64,000 nt of DNA, taken from contig NZ_JASGKQ010000002.1 in NCBI RefSeq assembly GCF_047654785.1, forward strand, positions 372,001 to 436,000, in the 5' to 3' direction. Source of the DNA: Pelomonas sp047654785 (GTDB taxonomy: Bacteria > Pseudomonadota > Gammaproteobacteria > Burkholderiales > Burkholderiaceae_C). Under the pieces are notes generated by a model. It searched no databases, was not told the DNA's origin, and was given only the letters and a program-made list of their open reading frames with translations. The translations under genes and the position numbers were made by a program. Positions 26,342 through 36,800 of this stretch are shown in pieces. The stretch's first letter is position 1. Each line of letters starts with the position of its first letter.

Positions 26342-26633
26342 CCTGAACATAATTTCTGCTCCGCAGTCGCTCTTGGAGCAGTTGCGCCCTTTTGCGCCAG
26401 ACGAAGAGGCCTATGGGCGCATCTGCGCTGACTTGCAGGACTTGGTCGGAGCTAGTGCCTGGCTTTTGCAAACCATTGCCAAGAACAAGGGGCGAACTTT
26501 GAGTCCATCCGAGTTGGAAGACCTACTTGTGGATATTGATGTTCACTTTGTTGAGCATTCATCGTTCCATCTGTCTTCCTTCAGCCGCGATATCAAAGCG
26601 ATGTTGGAGAACTTCCCCGGCTCCGGCGAATAG
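26331..26633 (+). CDS. Probable immunity protein for the Rhs tip (100 aa)
   Basis: Starts at ATG 26331 inside the last codons of the Rhs gene (11-bp overlap, different frame), so it is tightly coupled to it. The product is small, acidic and mainly helical, with no signal peptide or membrane segment (LLEQLRPFAPDEEAYGRICADL, LEDLLVDIDVHFVEHSSF). I recognise no family. Size, acidity, position and overlap are what is normally seen for cytoplasmic immunity proteins of polymorphic toxins. The function is inferred from context only. Confidence 0.6.
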   Translation: MENDLNIISAPQSLLEQLRPFAPDEEAYGRICADLQDLVGASAWLLQTIAKNKGRTLSPSELEDLLVDIDVHFVEHSSFHLSSFSRDIKAMLENFPGSGE

Positions 26634-26689
26634 TCGGGATCGTGAATTTACGGACGTGATGGAGCTTTGTTTCAAAAACTGGGCGGGCT

Positions 26690-26815
26690 CAAATCTGAAG
26701 TGCAACCCCGCCAGCAACCCCCAATGACTCGCACAAGTGTCCACAGGACATTCAAACCTCGGCCTCGAAGAACGAGCGCAGATCGGGCTGTTGATCAGCC
26801 AGGGGCTCAAAGCGC
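26690..26815 (+). pseudogene. Remnant of an IS30-family element (transposase N-terminus)
   Basis: After an end-like TCTGAAGTGCAACCCC at about 26694-26709, a short frame reads HSNLGLEERAQIGLLISQGLK, very like the start of IS30-family transposases (HLSLEERAQIGLLIKQG). Similarity stops at about 26806, where host-like GC-rich sequence resumes. It is a truncated scrap marking the right edge of the Rhs island. Confidence 0.55.
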
Positions 26816-26866
26816 CCGCCGCCGATCAGTGCGGCGCGAGCCCCTGCAGCGGCCCGCCGCGCCGGC

Positions 26867-28747
26867 TCAATCGTCCAGCCCCAGGAATCCCCCGCTCTGG
26901 TGCGCCCACAGCCGCGCATAGATGCCGTCCCGGGCCAGCAGCTCGGCGTGCGTGCCCTGCTCGACGATGCGGCCGGCGTCCATGACGACGAGGCGGTCCA
27001 GCGCGGCGATGGTGGACAGCCGGTGCGCGATGGCCACCACGGTCTTGCCTTCCATCAGGCTGTACAGGCTTTGCTGGATGGCCGCCTCGACCTCGCTGTC
27101 CAGCGCGCTGGTCGCCTCGTCCAGCAGCAGGATGGGCGCGTCCTTCAGCATCACGCGGGCGATGGCGATGCGCTGGCGCTGCCCGCCGGAGAGCTTGACG
27201 CCGCGCTCGCCCACGTGCGCCTCGAAGCCGGTGCGGCCCTTGGGGTCGGAGAGCTGGGCGATGAACTCGCTGGCGTGCGCCCGCTCGGCGGCGCGCGCCA
27301 CCTCGGCCGGCGTGGCCTCGGCGCGGCCGTAGCGGATGTTGTCGGCCACCGAGCGGTGCAGCAGCGAGGTGTCCTGCGTGACCATGCCGATGTGGCGGCG
27401 CAGCGAGTCCTGCGTCACGCGGGCGATGTCCTGGCCGTCGATGGTGATGCGGCCGCCGGCCTGCCCGCCGTCCGCGCCGGGCAGGTCGTACAGCCGCAGC
27501 AGCAGGTTCACCAGCGTGCTCTTGCCGGCGCCGCTGCGGCCGACCAGGCCGATCTTCTCGCCGGGCCGGATGGCCAGGTCCAGCCCGTCCACCACCACCT
27601 TGCCGTTCGGGTAGGCGAAACGCACCTGCTCGAAGCGCACCTCGCCGCGCGTGACGGCCAGCTCGGCGGCGCCGTCCGCGTCGGCGATGGCCTGCGGCCG
27701 GGTCAGCGTGGCCAGGCCGTCCTGCACGGTGCCGATGTGCTCGAACAGCGACGCCATCTCCCACATCACCCAGTGCGAGATGCCGTTCAGCCGCATCGCC
27801 ATCGCGGTGGCCGCCGCGACGGCGCCCACGCCGAGGGCCGACACGCCCCACAGCCACAGCGACAGCAGCGCCGTGCTGCCGACCAGCAGCGCCGACAGCA
27901 GCGTGTTGACGATCTCGAAGCCGGTCACCAGCCGCATCTGCCCGTAGGCGGTGCGCATGAAGTCCTGCATCGCCGCCTTGGCGTAGGCGGCCTCGCTGCG
28001 GCCGTGGGCGAACAGCTTGACGGTGGCGATGTTGGTGTAGGCGTCGGTGATGCGGCCGGTCATCAGGCTGCGCGCGTCGGCCTGGGCCTGGGCGATTTTT
28101 CCCAGGCGCGGCACGAAGTAGCGCAGCGCGACCAGGTACAGCGCCAGCCAGCCGGCGAAGGGCAGCATCAGCCAGGCGTCGAAGCTGGCGACGATGGCCA
28201 CCAGCGTGCCGAAGTAGACGGCCACGTAGACCAGGATGTCCACGACGATGAGCCAGGTGTCGCGCACCGCCAGCGCGGTCTGCATGACCTTGGTGGCGAT
28301 GCGGCCGGCGAACTCGTCGCCGAAGAAGGCCAGGCTCTGCTCCAGCATGCGGCGGTGGAAGAGCCAGCGCAGCCGCATCGGGAAGTTGCCGAACACGCCC
28401 TGGTACTTGGTCAGCGACTGCGCCCCCGCCAGCACCACGCTGGCGCCCAGCACCGCCAGCAGCGCGGTGATGACGGGCTGCGGCCGGGTCCACAGCTCGG
28501 CCGGCTTCACGGTGGCCAGCCAGTCCACCAGGGAGGCCATCAGGCTGAACAGCAGCGCCTCGGCCGCCGCGATGCCGGCGGTGAACAGCGTGACGGCGAG
28601 CAAATGCGGCCGCACGCCGTCCGCGCAGCGCCACAGGAAGGCGAAAAACCCGCCCGGCAACGGCGCGGCGTGGTGGGTGCCGGTGGGCTCGGGATAGGGG
28701 TCGACGAGGCGCTCGAAGCGCGCGGCCAGGGATCGGAGCAGCTGCAT
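26867..28747 (-). CDS. ABC-type exporter, fused membrane and ATPase domains
   Basis: 626 residues, a half-transporter of the MsbA/multidrug-lipid exporter class that works as a homodimer in the inner membrane. Six transmembrane helices occupy about residues 45-330. The ATPase domain follows, with Walker A GRSGAGKST near 401-409, Q-loop (MVTQDTSLLHRS), signature KLSGGQRQR near 517, Walker B ILLLDEATSALDSE and the switch His in IAHRLST. Start ATG 28747 is chosen over GTG 28768. It is monocistronic here and flanked by the Rhs island and an orphan binding-protein gene. The substrate is unknown; the giant RTX protein lies 5 kb away, but this class is not the T1SS class for RTX proteins. Confidence 0.9.
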   Translation of the reverse strand: MQLLRSLAARFERLVDPYPEPTGTHHAAPLPGGFFAFLWRCADGVRPHLLAVTLFTAGIAAAEALLFSLMASLVDWLATVKPAELWTRPQPVITALLAVLGASVVLAGAQSLTKYQGVFGNFPMRLRWLFHRRMLEQSLAFFGDEFAGRIATKVMQTALAVRDTWLIVVDILVYVAVYFGTLVAIVASFDAWLMLPFAGWLALYLVALRYFVPRLGKIAQAQADARSLMTGRITDAYTNIATVKLFAHGRSEAAYAKAAMQDFMRTAYGQMRLVTGFEIVNTLLSALLVGSTALLSLWLWGVSALGVGAVAAATAMAMRLNGISHWVMWEMASLFEHIGTVQDGLATLTRPQAIADADGAAELAVTRGEVRFEQVRFAYPNGKVVVDGLDLAIRPGEKIGLVGRSGAGKSTLVNLLLRLYDLPGADGGQAGGRITIDGQDIARVTQDSLRRHIGMVTQDTSLLHRSVADNIRYGRAEATPAEVARAAERAHASEFIAQLSDPKGRTGFEAHVGERGVKLSGGQRQRIAIARVMLKDAPILLLDEATSALDSEVEAAIQQSLYSLMEGKTVVAIAHRLSTIAALDRLVVMDAGRIVEQGTHAELLARDGIYARLWAHQSGGFLGLDD

Positions 28748-28795
28748 CGCGCTAGTGTCGCCGGGCACGCCGGCCGGCCCGGCGCCGGAGCGGCG

Positions 28796-29707
28796 TCAGA
28801 GCGCCGTCCAGTCGGCCACGCGCGGCGTGAAGAAGCCGCTTTGCAGATAGGCCCGCCGCACCAGCCCCTGCTGGCGCAGGCGCGCCAGGCCCAGGTCGAG
28901 CTGCTCGCGCAGCAGCGGCCCCGAGGGGTGCGCCGCCGAGACGAGGAAGTGGCGAGTGCCCCGCATGCGGATCTTCAGCCCCGGGATGGGCAGCAGGCGC
29001 ACGCCGTCCGCCGCCAGCGCCAGGTCGGGCGTGGGCTGGAAGGGCGCCAGCAGCACGTCGGCCCGGCCCTGCTGCAGCATGCGCGGCATCAGGTTCCAGC
29101 TGGCCACGTGCTGCAGCTGGGTGATGCCCAGCCGCTCCAGCGTCTGCCAGTCCACCCGCCAGGTGCGGTTGCTGAGCACGCGCAGCCGCCGCACGTCGGC
29201 GAGGCTGCGCGCGGCCAGCGCGCGGGCGTTGCCGGGCGTGGTGTAGAGGCCGGCCTCGAACTCCCCGTCCGCTAGCACCGCGTCGCTGAACAGCAGGCCC
29301 TCGGGCTCGGGGAAGTCCTCGCGCCAGTAGGTGGTCGCGCCGCAGGCGGCGTGGCCGGTGCGCAGCTCGGTCTGCAGCCGCATGCTGGTGGGCATGGGCC
29401 TCAGGCTCAGCCGCATCGGCGGACCCGGCCGCGCCAGCAGCGCCTGCTGGATCAGTACCGCCTCCGCCACGTCGCGGCGGGCGTGGGCGCCGCCGTAGTC
29501 GCTGACCGTGGCGGGATCCCGCCCGGCCAGGAAGCGCTGGTAGTCCAGCAGCACGTCGTCGGGGATGAGCGCCGGCAGCCGCGCCTCGGCAGCCGCCCGG
29601 GCCGCGCCGGGACAGGCCAGCGCCGCGCCCAGGCACAGCAGGCGGCGCCGTGCCAGGCCGGTGGGGCCGGGCTGCGCGGCGGGCGTGGGGGCAACGCGGG
29701 GGATCAA
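28796..29707 (-). CDS. Periplasmic substrate-binding protein (SBP_bac_3-like), orphan
   Basis: 303 residues from a TTG at 29707, chosen because an AGGAG site lies five bases upstream and the protein then carries a signal of the R-R-R-L-L type (GLARRRLLCLGAALACPGAARA, possibly Tat). The mature part looks like a divergent type-II periplasmic binding protein (LRTGHAACGATTYWRED, DAVLADGEFEAGLYTTPGN, LLAPFQPTPDLAL). No permease or ATPase is adjacent, so it may be a sensor or a stand-alone binding protein rather than part of an importer. The ligand is unknown. The longer open frame upstream overlaps queA on the opposite strand and is not used. Confidence 0.7.
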   Translation of the reverse strand: MIPRVAPTPAAQPGPTGLARRRLLCLGAALACPGAARAAAEARLPALIPDDVLLDYQRFLAGRDPATVSDYGGAHARRDVAEAVLIQQALLARPGPPMRLSLRPMPTSMRLQTELRTGHAACGATTYWREDFPEPEGLLFSDAVLADGEFEAGLYTTPGNARALAARSLADVRRLRVLSNRTWRVDWQTLERLGITQLQHVASWNLMPRMLQQGRADVLLAPFQPTPDLALAADGVRLLPIPGLKIRMRGTRHFLVSAAHPSGPLLREQLDLGLARLRQQGLVRRAYLQSGFFTPRVADWTAL

Positions 29708-29747
29708 GGCGGCTCCTGAGGCCGGCGGACGGCCAGCGGTGGCGAGG

Positions 29748-29960
29748 CTAGGAGGGGCCAAGGATAGGCCCGCCGGCCGCCGTGGCCGCCGCCTCGGGGT
29801 GGCGCGCCTGCCAGGCGCGCAACGCGCGGCGGTAGTCGTCCATGGCCAGGTCGTGCAGGTCGAAGATGCACGGGTCGCAGCCGTTGCCGCAGCAGGCGTC
29901 GAAGTCGGGCTCGGGCGGCGGCTGCGGCATGGGGTCGTCGGGGCGGGGGTCGGGCTGCAC
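29748..29960 (-). CDS. Small Cys-rich oxidoreductase-like domain protein
   Basis: 70 residues from GTG 29960, or 60 from ATG 29930; no ribosome site decides. The core PDFDACCGNGCDPCIFDLHDLAMDDYRRAL matches the short oxidoreductase-like N-terminal domain (Pfam Oxidored-like, CCGxGCxxCxxD...Y), found in small bacterial proteins and in mitochondrial relatives. The cysteines could bind a metal or be redox active. It is divergent from queA with only 36 bp between them. The function of such proteins is not established. Confidence 0.7.
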   Translation of the reverse strand: MQPDPRPDDPMPQPPPEPDFDACCGNGCDPCIFDLHDLAMDDYRRALRAWQARHPEAAATAAGGPILGPS

Positions 29961-29996
29961 GCCGCGATATTAGGCGCGGCGGACAATCGCACCGCC

Positions 29997-31067
29997 ATGT
30001 CCATCCACACCGTCGCCGATTTCGATTTCGACCTCCCGCCCGAGCTGATCGCCCAGCACCCGGCGCCCGAGCGCAGCGCCTCGCGCCTGCTGGACGGCCG
30101 TGGCCCCGCGCCGGTGGACCGCGTGTTCCGCGAGCTGCCCGGGCTGCTGGACGCGGGCGACCTGCTGGTGTTCAACAACACCCGCGTCATCAAGGCACGG
30201 CTGCATGGGGTGAAGGCCACCGGCGGCGCGGTGGAGGCGCTGGTCGAGCGCGTGCTGCCCGGTACGCAAGAAGTGTGGATGCACCTGCGCGCCAGCAAAA
30301 GCCCCAAGCCGGGCAGCCGCGTGCGCTTCGCCGGGGCCTTCGACGCCGAGGTGCTGGGCCGCTGCGGGCCGGACGGCGGCCTGTTCCACCTGCGCCTGGA
30401 CGGCGACCCGTTCGCGCTGCTGGACGCGCACGGCCACGTGCCGCTGCCGCCCTACATCGCGCACGCCGACGATGCGGACGACGCGCGCCGCTACCAGACG
30501 GTGTTCGCCGCCGAACCCGGTGCCGTGGCGGCGCCGACGGCCGCGCTGCACTTCGACGAGGCCGTGCTGGCCGCGCTGGCCGCGCGCGGCGTGGGCACGG
30601 CCGAGGTGACGCTGCACGTCGGCGCCGGCACCTTCCAGCCGGTGCGCGTGGCGCGCATCGCCGACCACCGGATGCACAGCGAGTGCTGCCACGTGCCGCC
30701 GGAGACGGTTGCGCGCATCGCCGCGACCAAGGCGGCCGGCGGCCGCGTGCTGGCCGTGGGCACGACGACGCTGCGCACGCTGGAGTCCGCCGCCGTCGCC
30801 GCGCGCCAGGCCGGGCTGCCGGCGCTGCTGCAGGCCGGCGCGCGCGAGACCGACATCTTCATCACGCCCGGCTTCTCGTTCCAGGTGGTGGACCGGCTGC
30901 TGACCAACTTCCACCTGCCGCGCAGCACGCTGATGATGCTGGTCAGCGCCTTCGCCGGCCACGAGCGCATCCGCGCGCTGTACCGGCATGCGGTCGAGCA
31001 GCGCTACCGCTTCTTCAGCTACGGCGACGCGATGCTGCTGGACCGCGCCCAGTCCACCCGGCCCTGA
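29997..31067 (+). CDS. queA: S-adenosylmethionine:tRNA ribosyltransferase-isomerase
   Basis: 356 residues, normal QueA length. It transfers and isomerises the ribosyl part of SAM onto preQ1 at the wobble base of tRNAs with GUN anticodons, giving epoxyqueuosine. Family segments are DFDFDLPPELIAQHP, NNTRVIKARL, HVPLPPYI, YQTVFAAEPGAVAAPTAALHF, LHVGAGTFQPV, HRMHSE, VGTTTLRTLES, TDIFITPGF and LLTNFHLPRSTLMMLVSAF. Start ATG 29997 has no strong ribosome site but matches family starts. It precedes tgt by 1.5 kb in the same orientation, with two opposite-strand genes between them. Its end overlaps the convergent YigZ gene by 49 bp. Confidence 0.97.
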   Translation: MSIHTVADFDFDLPPELIAQHPAPERSASRLLDGRGPAPVDRVFRELPGLLDAGDLLVFNNTRVIKARLHGVKATGGAVEALVERVLPGTQEVWMHLRASKSPKPGSRVRFAGAFDAEVLGRCGPDGGLFHLRLDGDPFALLDAHGHVPLPPYIAHADDADDARRYQTVFAAEPGAVAAPTAALHFDEAVLAALAARGVGTAEVTLHVGAGTFQPVRVARIADHRMHSECCHVPPETVARIAATKAAGGRVLAVGTTTLRTLESAAVAARQAGLPALLQAGARETDIFITPGFSFQVVDRLLTNFHLPRSTLMMLVSAFAGHERIRALYRHAVEQRYRFFSYGDAMLLDRAQSTRP

Positions 31068-31624
31068 GCCACCTCGTCGACGGCGGCGGCAAACGCATCC
31101 CGCGCCGTCGCCGGCAGGCTGAAGCGCATGCCGACGCGCGCGGCGTGGGTCACGTCGAGCAGCTCGGCGCCGTGCTGCCCGGCCAGGCGGCGCAGCCGGC
31201 CCTCCAGCTCGTAGGGCAGGCCGCAGGCCAGCTCCACGCGGGCGACGCGCTCGATCTTCTCGGCCCCCAGCAGCGCCTGGGCGATGCAGTCGGTGTAGGC
31301 GCGCACCAGGCCGCCGGCGCCGAGCTTCACGCCGCCCCAGTAGCGCACGGCGGTGGCCAGCACGCCGTCCAGGCCCTGGTGGCGCAGCACGTCCAGCATG
31401 GGCCGGCCGGCGGTGCCGCCGGGCTCGCCGTCGTCGTTGGCGGCGGAGTGGCCGCCGGCCAGCAGCGCCCAGCAGACGTGGGCCGCGCCGGGGTGCTCGG
31501 CGCGCAGCCCGGCCACGCGGGCCAGCGCCGCCTGCCGGTCCGCGCAGGGCTCGACGCAGCCGAGGAAGCGGCTCTTCTTGACGACGAGTTCGTGCCGGGC
31601 CGGCGCGGCGAGGGTCAGGGGCAT
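31019..31624 (-). CDS. yigZ: YigZ/IMPACT family protein
   Basis: 201 residues of the UPF0029/IMPACT family. The hallmark HVCWALLAGGHSAANDDGEPGGTAGRPMLDVL, followed by VLATAVRYWGGVKLGAGGLVRAYTDC, is clear over residues 50-120, and a C-terminal DUF1949-like ferredoxin-fold part follows. The family is linked to translation control in eukaryotes (IMPACT); the role of bacterial YigZ is not settled. Start ATG 31622-31624 overlaps the stop of the upstream binding-protein gene by 10 bp, so they share a transcript. The C-terminus overlaps queA tail to tail. Confidence 0.92.
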   Translation of the reverse strand: MPLTLAAPARHELVVKKSRFLGCVEPCADRQAALARVAGLRAEHPGAAHVCWALLAGGHSAANDDGEPGGTAGRPMLDVLRHQGLDGVLATAVRYWGGVKLGAGGLVRAYTDCIAQALLGAEKIERVARVELACGLPYELEGRLRRLAGQHGAELLDVTHAARVGMRFSLPATARDAFAAAVDEVAQGRVDWARSSSIASP

Positions 31625-32472
31625 GGGGCGGGATTGTCCGCGCCCGCCCGGCCGCCGCCGCAGCCGGGCGGCAGCAGCGCGGCCCGGGCCGCCGGGTCGC
31701 CCAGGTGGCGGCGCAGGATGCCGTACACCGTGCCGTCGGCCAGCATGGCCTGCAGCGCGCGGCGCAGGCGCAGGCGGTCGGCCTCGGGCATCGCGCGGGC
31801 CAGCGCCAGCGAGATGGCGTTGCGTTCCTGGGGGGCCACGTCCAGGGCCACGAAGCCGCCGGGCCCGTCCCCGGCGGCGGTCACCGCGCCCCAGCCGTCG
31901 GGCAGGGTCAGCAGGCCGTCCGCGCGGCCGGCGCGCAGCATGCGCTCGGCGGTCTTGAAGTCGCCCGTCTCCACCAGCCGGCCCTGGCCGCGCATGCGCT
32001 GCACCCAGGCGTCGAGCGTGGGGCCGTGGGCGTAGCCACGCACGTCCAGCAGCCGCAGCCGGGGGTCGGCCTCGAAGTCGGCGAGGCTGGCCACGCGCGC
32101 GGCCAGCTCGCGGCGCATCAGCACCTGGTAGCGGCCCTGGGCGTAGGGCACCAGCTCGGCCAGCCGCAGGCGTTCCGGGCTGGGGAGGGCCGACAGCGTC
32201 AGCTGCACGCTGCCGCGCCGCATCTGCTCCCAGATGCGCGCACGCGACTGCACCACCAGCGTGAGCCGGCAGCCGGAGCGGCGGGCCAGCTCGTCGAACA
32301 TGTCCTGGTCGATGCCGCCGGGGCGGGTCTGCGGCCCCTCGAAATAGAACCTGGCGAACGGGTAGAGCGCCGCCACGTGCGGCCCGCAGGGCGCGCCCGC
32401 CTGCGCCGCGGCCGGGCAGGCCAGCAGGCACGCGGCGAACAGGGCCGGGAGCGGGCGGGGGGCGGGAGGCAT
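31615..32472 (-). CDS. Periplasmic substrate-binding protein (SBP_bac_3 family), orphan
   Basis: 285 residues with a Sec signal (ALFAACLLACPAAAQA). The mature protein reads like an amino-acid/polar-compound type binding protein: FYFEGPQTRPGGIDQDMFDELARRSGC, QMRRGSVQLTLSALPSPERL, VPYAQGRYQVLMRRE and a second lobe with RAGRADGLLTLP. No transporter genes are adjacent; it overlaps yigZ and faces tgt with a 96-bp gap. It has the same orphan character as the 28796-29707 protein and might act in sensing. The ligand is unknown. Confidence 0.8.
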   Translation of the reverse strand: MPPAPRPLPALFAACLLACPAAAQAGAPCGPHVAALYPFARFYFEGPQTRPGGIDQDMFDELARRSGCRLTLVVQSRARIWEQMRRGSVQLTLSALPSPERLRLAELVPYAQGRYQVLMRRELAARVASLADFEADPRLRLLDVRGYAHGPTLDAWVQRMRGQGRLVETGDFKTAERMLRAGRADGLLTLPDGWGAVTAAGDGPGGFVALDVAPQERNAISLALARAMPEADRLRLRRALQAMLADGTVYGILRRHLGDPAARAALLPPGCGGGRAGADNPAPCP

Positions 32473-32568
32473 GGCCGGTGGCGGGCGGGGGCGGCCAGCT
32501 TAGCCCCGGGCCGCGGGCGCGGCACCGCGGCCAACCCTGAGGGGCCGCGCTGCGACAATCCCGCCCCC

Positions 32569-33696
<1,128 letters not shown>

Positions 33697-33742
33697 CATT
33701 GCCGCCGAATTCTCCCAAGAATTAGGGGGAGGATGACGGCCG

Positions 33743-33769
33743 ACATGGGGAATGTCCCCCCATGTTTTT
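33743..33769 (+). terminator. Rho-independent terminator after tgt
   Basis: ACATGGGG (33743-33750), a 7-base loop, then CCCCATGT (33758-33765) running into a five-T run (33765-33769). It is a perfect 8-bp stem. It separates tgt from the giant gene, which must have its own promoter in the remaining 115 bp. Confidence 0.88.
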
Positions 33770-33884
33770 GGGTGCGTGCGCGGTAATCCGTCACGGTTGC
33801 CCCTCCAGAATTCGCGGGCCATTGCCGCCTGCGCCCGCTCCCGTGCCACGGGGGCGCCGGCAGCGAACTTCCGAGGGTTCCCGA

Positions 33885-36800
33885 ATGTCGATCAAGTCCT
33901 TGCGCGCCCGCGCAGCGGCCGCCCTGCGCCGTGCCTCCAAGACCGCTTCTGCCCGTGCCGCCGCCCACAGGCCCGAACCCTGGAAGATCGAGACGCTGGA
34001 GCCCAAGCTGCTGCTGTCGGCCGACGCGCTGCCGGCCAGCCAGCTGATCGCGCCCCAGGGCGAGCCCGCGGCGCCGCGGATCTACGCGTTCGAGCGCGGC
34101 GAGGGCGCGGCCTGGGTGGACGCCCGCGCGGCCGGCGACGGCGGCGGCCCGGGCCTGCTGCGGCTGGGCGCCGGCATCGTGCCCGCGGACGTGGCCGTGC
34201 GGCGCGTCGTCGACGACGCCACCGGCCAGGCCGACGCGCTGGAGATCGCGCTGCGCGGCAGCGCCGACCGCATGCAGATCCGCGGCTTCTTCACCGACGC
34301 CAACCCGGTGCAGGCCCTGGTCTTCGCCGACGGCACGCAGTGGAGCGCCGACGACCTGCCGGGCTTCATCGAGAACAGGCCCGACGCGCCGCCCCCGGCC
34401 GCCGGGACCGATGCCATCGTGCTGAACGGCCCGGGCAACAACCTCTACCTGTTCGGCCGCGGCGACGGCGCGACGACGGTGCAGTCCTACCTCGATCCCA
34501 ATCTCGGCAAGCTCAACACGCTGCAGTTCCGGGCCGGCGTGCTGCCGGCGGACGTCCGCGTCGCGCGCGCGGCCGATGCCCAGGCCGGCGGCGACGTGGC
34601 GCTGGCGCTGGCCATCGCCGGCACCGGCGACGCCATCACCTTCAACGGCTTCCTGTACGGCGGCACGCCGGCCAATGCCTACAACGGGTTGCAGCGCGTC
34701 ACGTTCGCGGACGGCACCGTGTGGGACCTCTCGCAGCTGCTGTTCCTGCTCGGCATGGGCACGCCGGGCGACGACACCGCCGACGGCGGCGCGGGCGCCG
34801 ACCTGCTGAACGGCGCGGCCGGCAACGACGCCCTGTATGGCGGCGACGGCCATGACACCTTGTATGGCGGCGACGGCGACGACTGGCTGGAGGGCGGCGA
34901 TGGCGACGACCTGCTGGACGGCGGCGCCGGCAACGACTCGCTGAACGGCGGCAGCGGCAGCAACACCTTCCTGTTCGGCCGCGGCGACGGCCAGGATCGC
35001 CTGTACTTCAACCATGACGGCGGCGACGCGTCGCGCATCAATACGCTGCAGTTCAAGGCCGGCGTGGCGCCGGCGGACATCGTCATCCGCCAGGCCTACG
35101 ACAACTACTTCGGCGGCAACCGGGCGCTGGAACTGGCCATCGCCGGCACCGCCGACAAGGTCACCGTCAACGGTTTCTTCTACGGCGACGACCCGGCCAA
35201 CCCCTATGCGGGCCTGCAGCGTGTGCGCTTCGACGACGGCACCGAGTGGGACACCGCCACGCTGGTGGCCCTGCTGCTGGCCGGCACGCCCGGTGACGAC
35301 GACCTGCGCGGCACCAGCGCGGCCGACACGATCACCGGCGGCGACGGCAACGACACGCTGAACGGTGCCGGCGGCGACGACATCCTCTCCGGCGGCGCGG
35401 GCAATGACTCGCTGTACGGCGAGGATGGCGCCGACCAGCTGCTCGGCGGTGAGGGCGACGACTGGCTGGACGGGGGCCGTGGCGACGACTGGCTGGAGGG
35501 CGGCGCCGGCAACGACTCGCTGAGCGGCGGCAGCGGCAGCAACACCTTCGTCTTCGGCCGTGGCGACGGCCAGGACCGGCTCTACTACAACCACGACGGC
35601 GGCGACGCGTCACGGATCAACACGCTGCAGTTCAAGGCCGGCATCGCACCGGCGGACCTGCGTTTCAAGCTGGCCTACGACAACTATTTCGGCGGCAACC
35701 GGGCGCTGGAAATCGCCATCGCCGGCACCGCCGACACGGTCACTGTCAACGGCTTCTTCTACGGCGACGACCCGGCCAACGCCTACAACGGCCTGCAGCG
35801 GATCCGTTTCAGCGATGGCACCGAATGGGACATCGCGACGCTGGTGGCCAAGGTGCAGACCTTCACCGACGGCGACGACAACGTGCGCGGCACCAACGCC
35901 GACGAGAACTTCAGCGGCGGCCTGGGCAACGACACCATCGCCGGCGCGGGCGGCAACGACGTCATCGACGGCGGCGACGGCAACGACGCGCTGTCCGGCG
36001 ACGACGGCGACGACACGCTGATCGGCGGTGCCGGCAACGACACGCTGAACGGCGGCAACGGCGCCGACCTGCTGCTGGGCGGCGACGGCGACGACTGGCT
36101 GGACGGTGGCGCCAGCGACGACCTGCTGGACGGCGGCGCCGGCAACGACTCGCTGAGCGGCGGCAGCGGCAGCAACACCTTCGTCTTCGGCCGCGGCGAC
36201 GGCCAGGACCGGCTCTACTACAACCACCACGGCGGCAACGCATCGCGTATCAACACGCTGCAGTTCAAGGCCGGCATCGCACCGGCGGACGTGGCTGTCC
36301 GCCAGGCCTACGACAACTACTTCGGCGGCAACCGGGCGCTGGAGTTCAGCATCGCCGGCACGGCGGACACGATCACCGTCAACGGCTTCTTCTACGGCGA
36401 CGACCCGGCCAATGCGTACAACGGCATCCAGCGCGTGCGCTTCGACGACGGCACCGAATGGGACGTCGCGGCGCTGGTGGCCAAGGTGCAGACCTTCACC
36501 GATGGCGACGACAACGTGCGCGGCACCAACGCCGACGAGAACTTCAGCGGCGGCCTGGGCAACGACACCATCGCCGGCGCGGGCGGCAACGACGTCATCG
36601 ACGGCGGCGACGGCCACGACACGCTGTCCGGCGACGACGGCGACGACACGCTGATCGGCGGCCTGGGCAACGACACGCTGAACGGCGGCAACGGCGCCGA
36701 CCTGCTGCTGGGCGGCGACGGCGACGACTGGCTGGACGGTGGCGCCAGCGACGACCTGCTGGACGGCGGCGCCGGCAACGACTCGCTGAGCGGCGGCAGC

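Noticed and set aside
26867..28747. ABC exporter as the type I secretion ATPase for the giant RTX protein
   Set aside because: It lacks the N-terminal C39-like domain typical of HlyB-class exporters, has no HlyD or TolC partner nearby, and is 5 kb away on the other strand.
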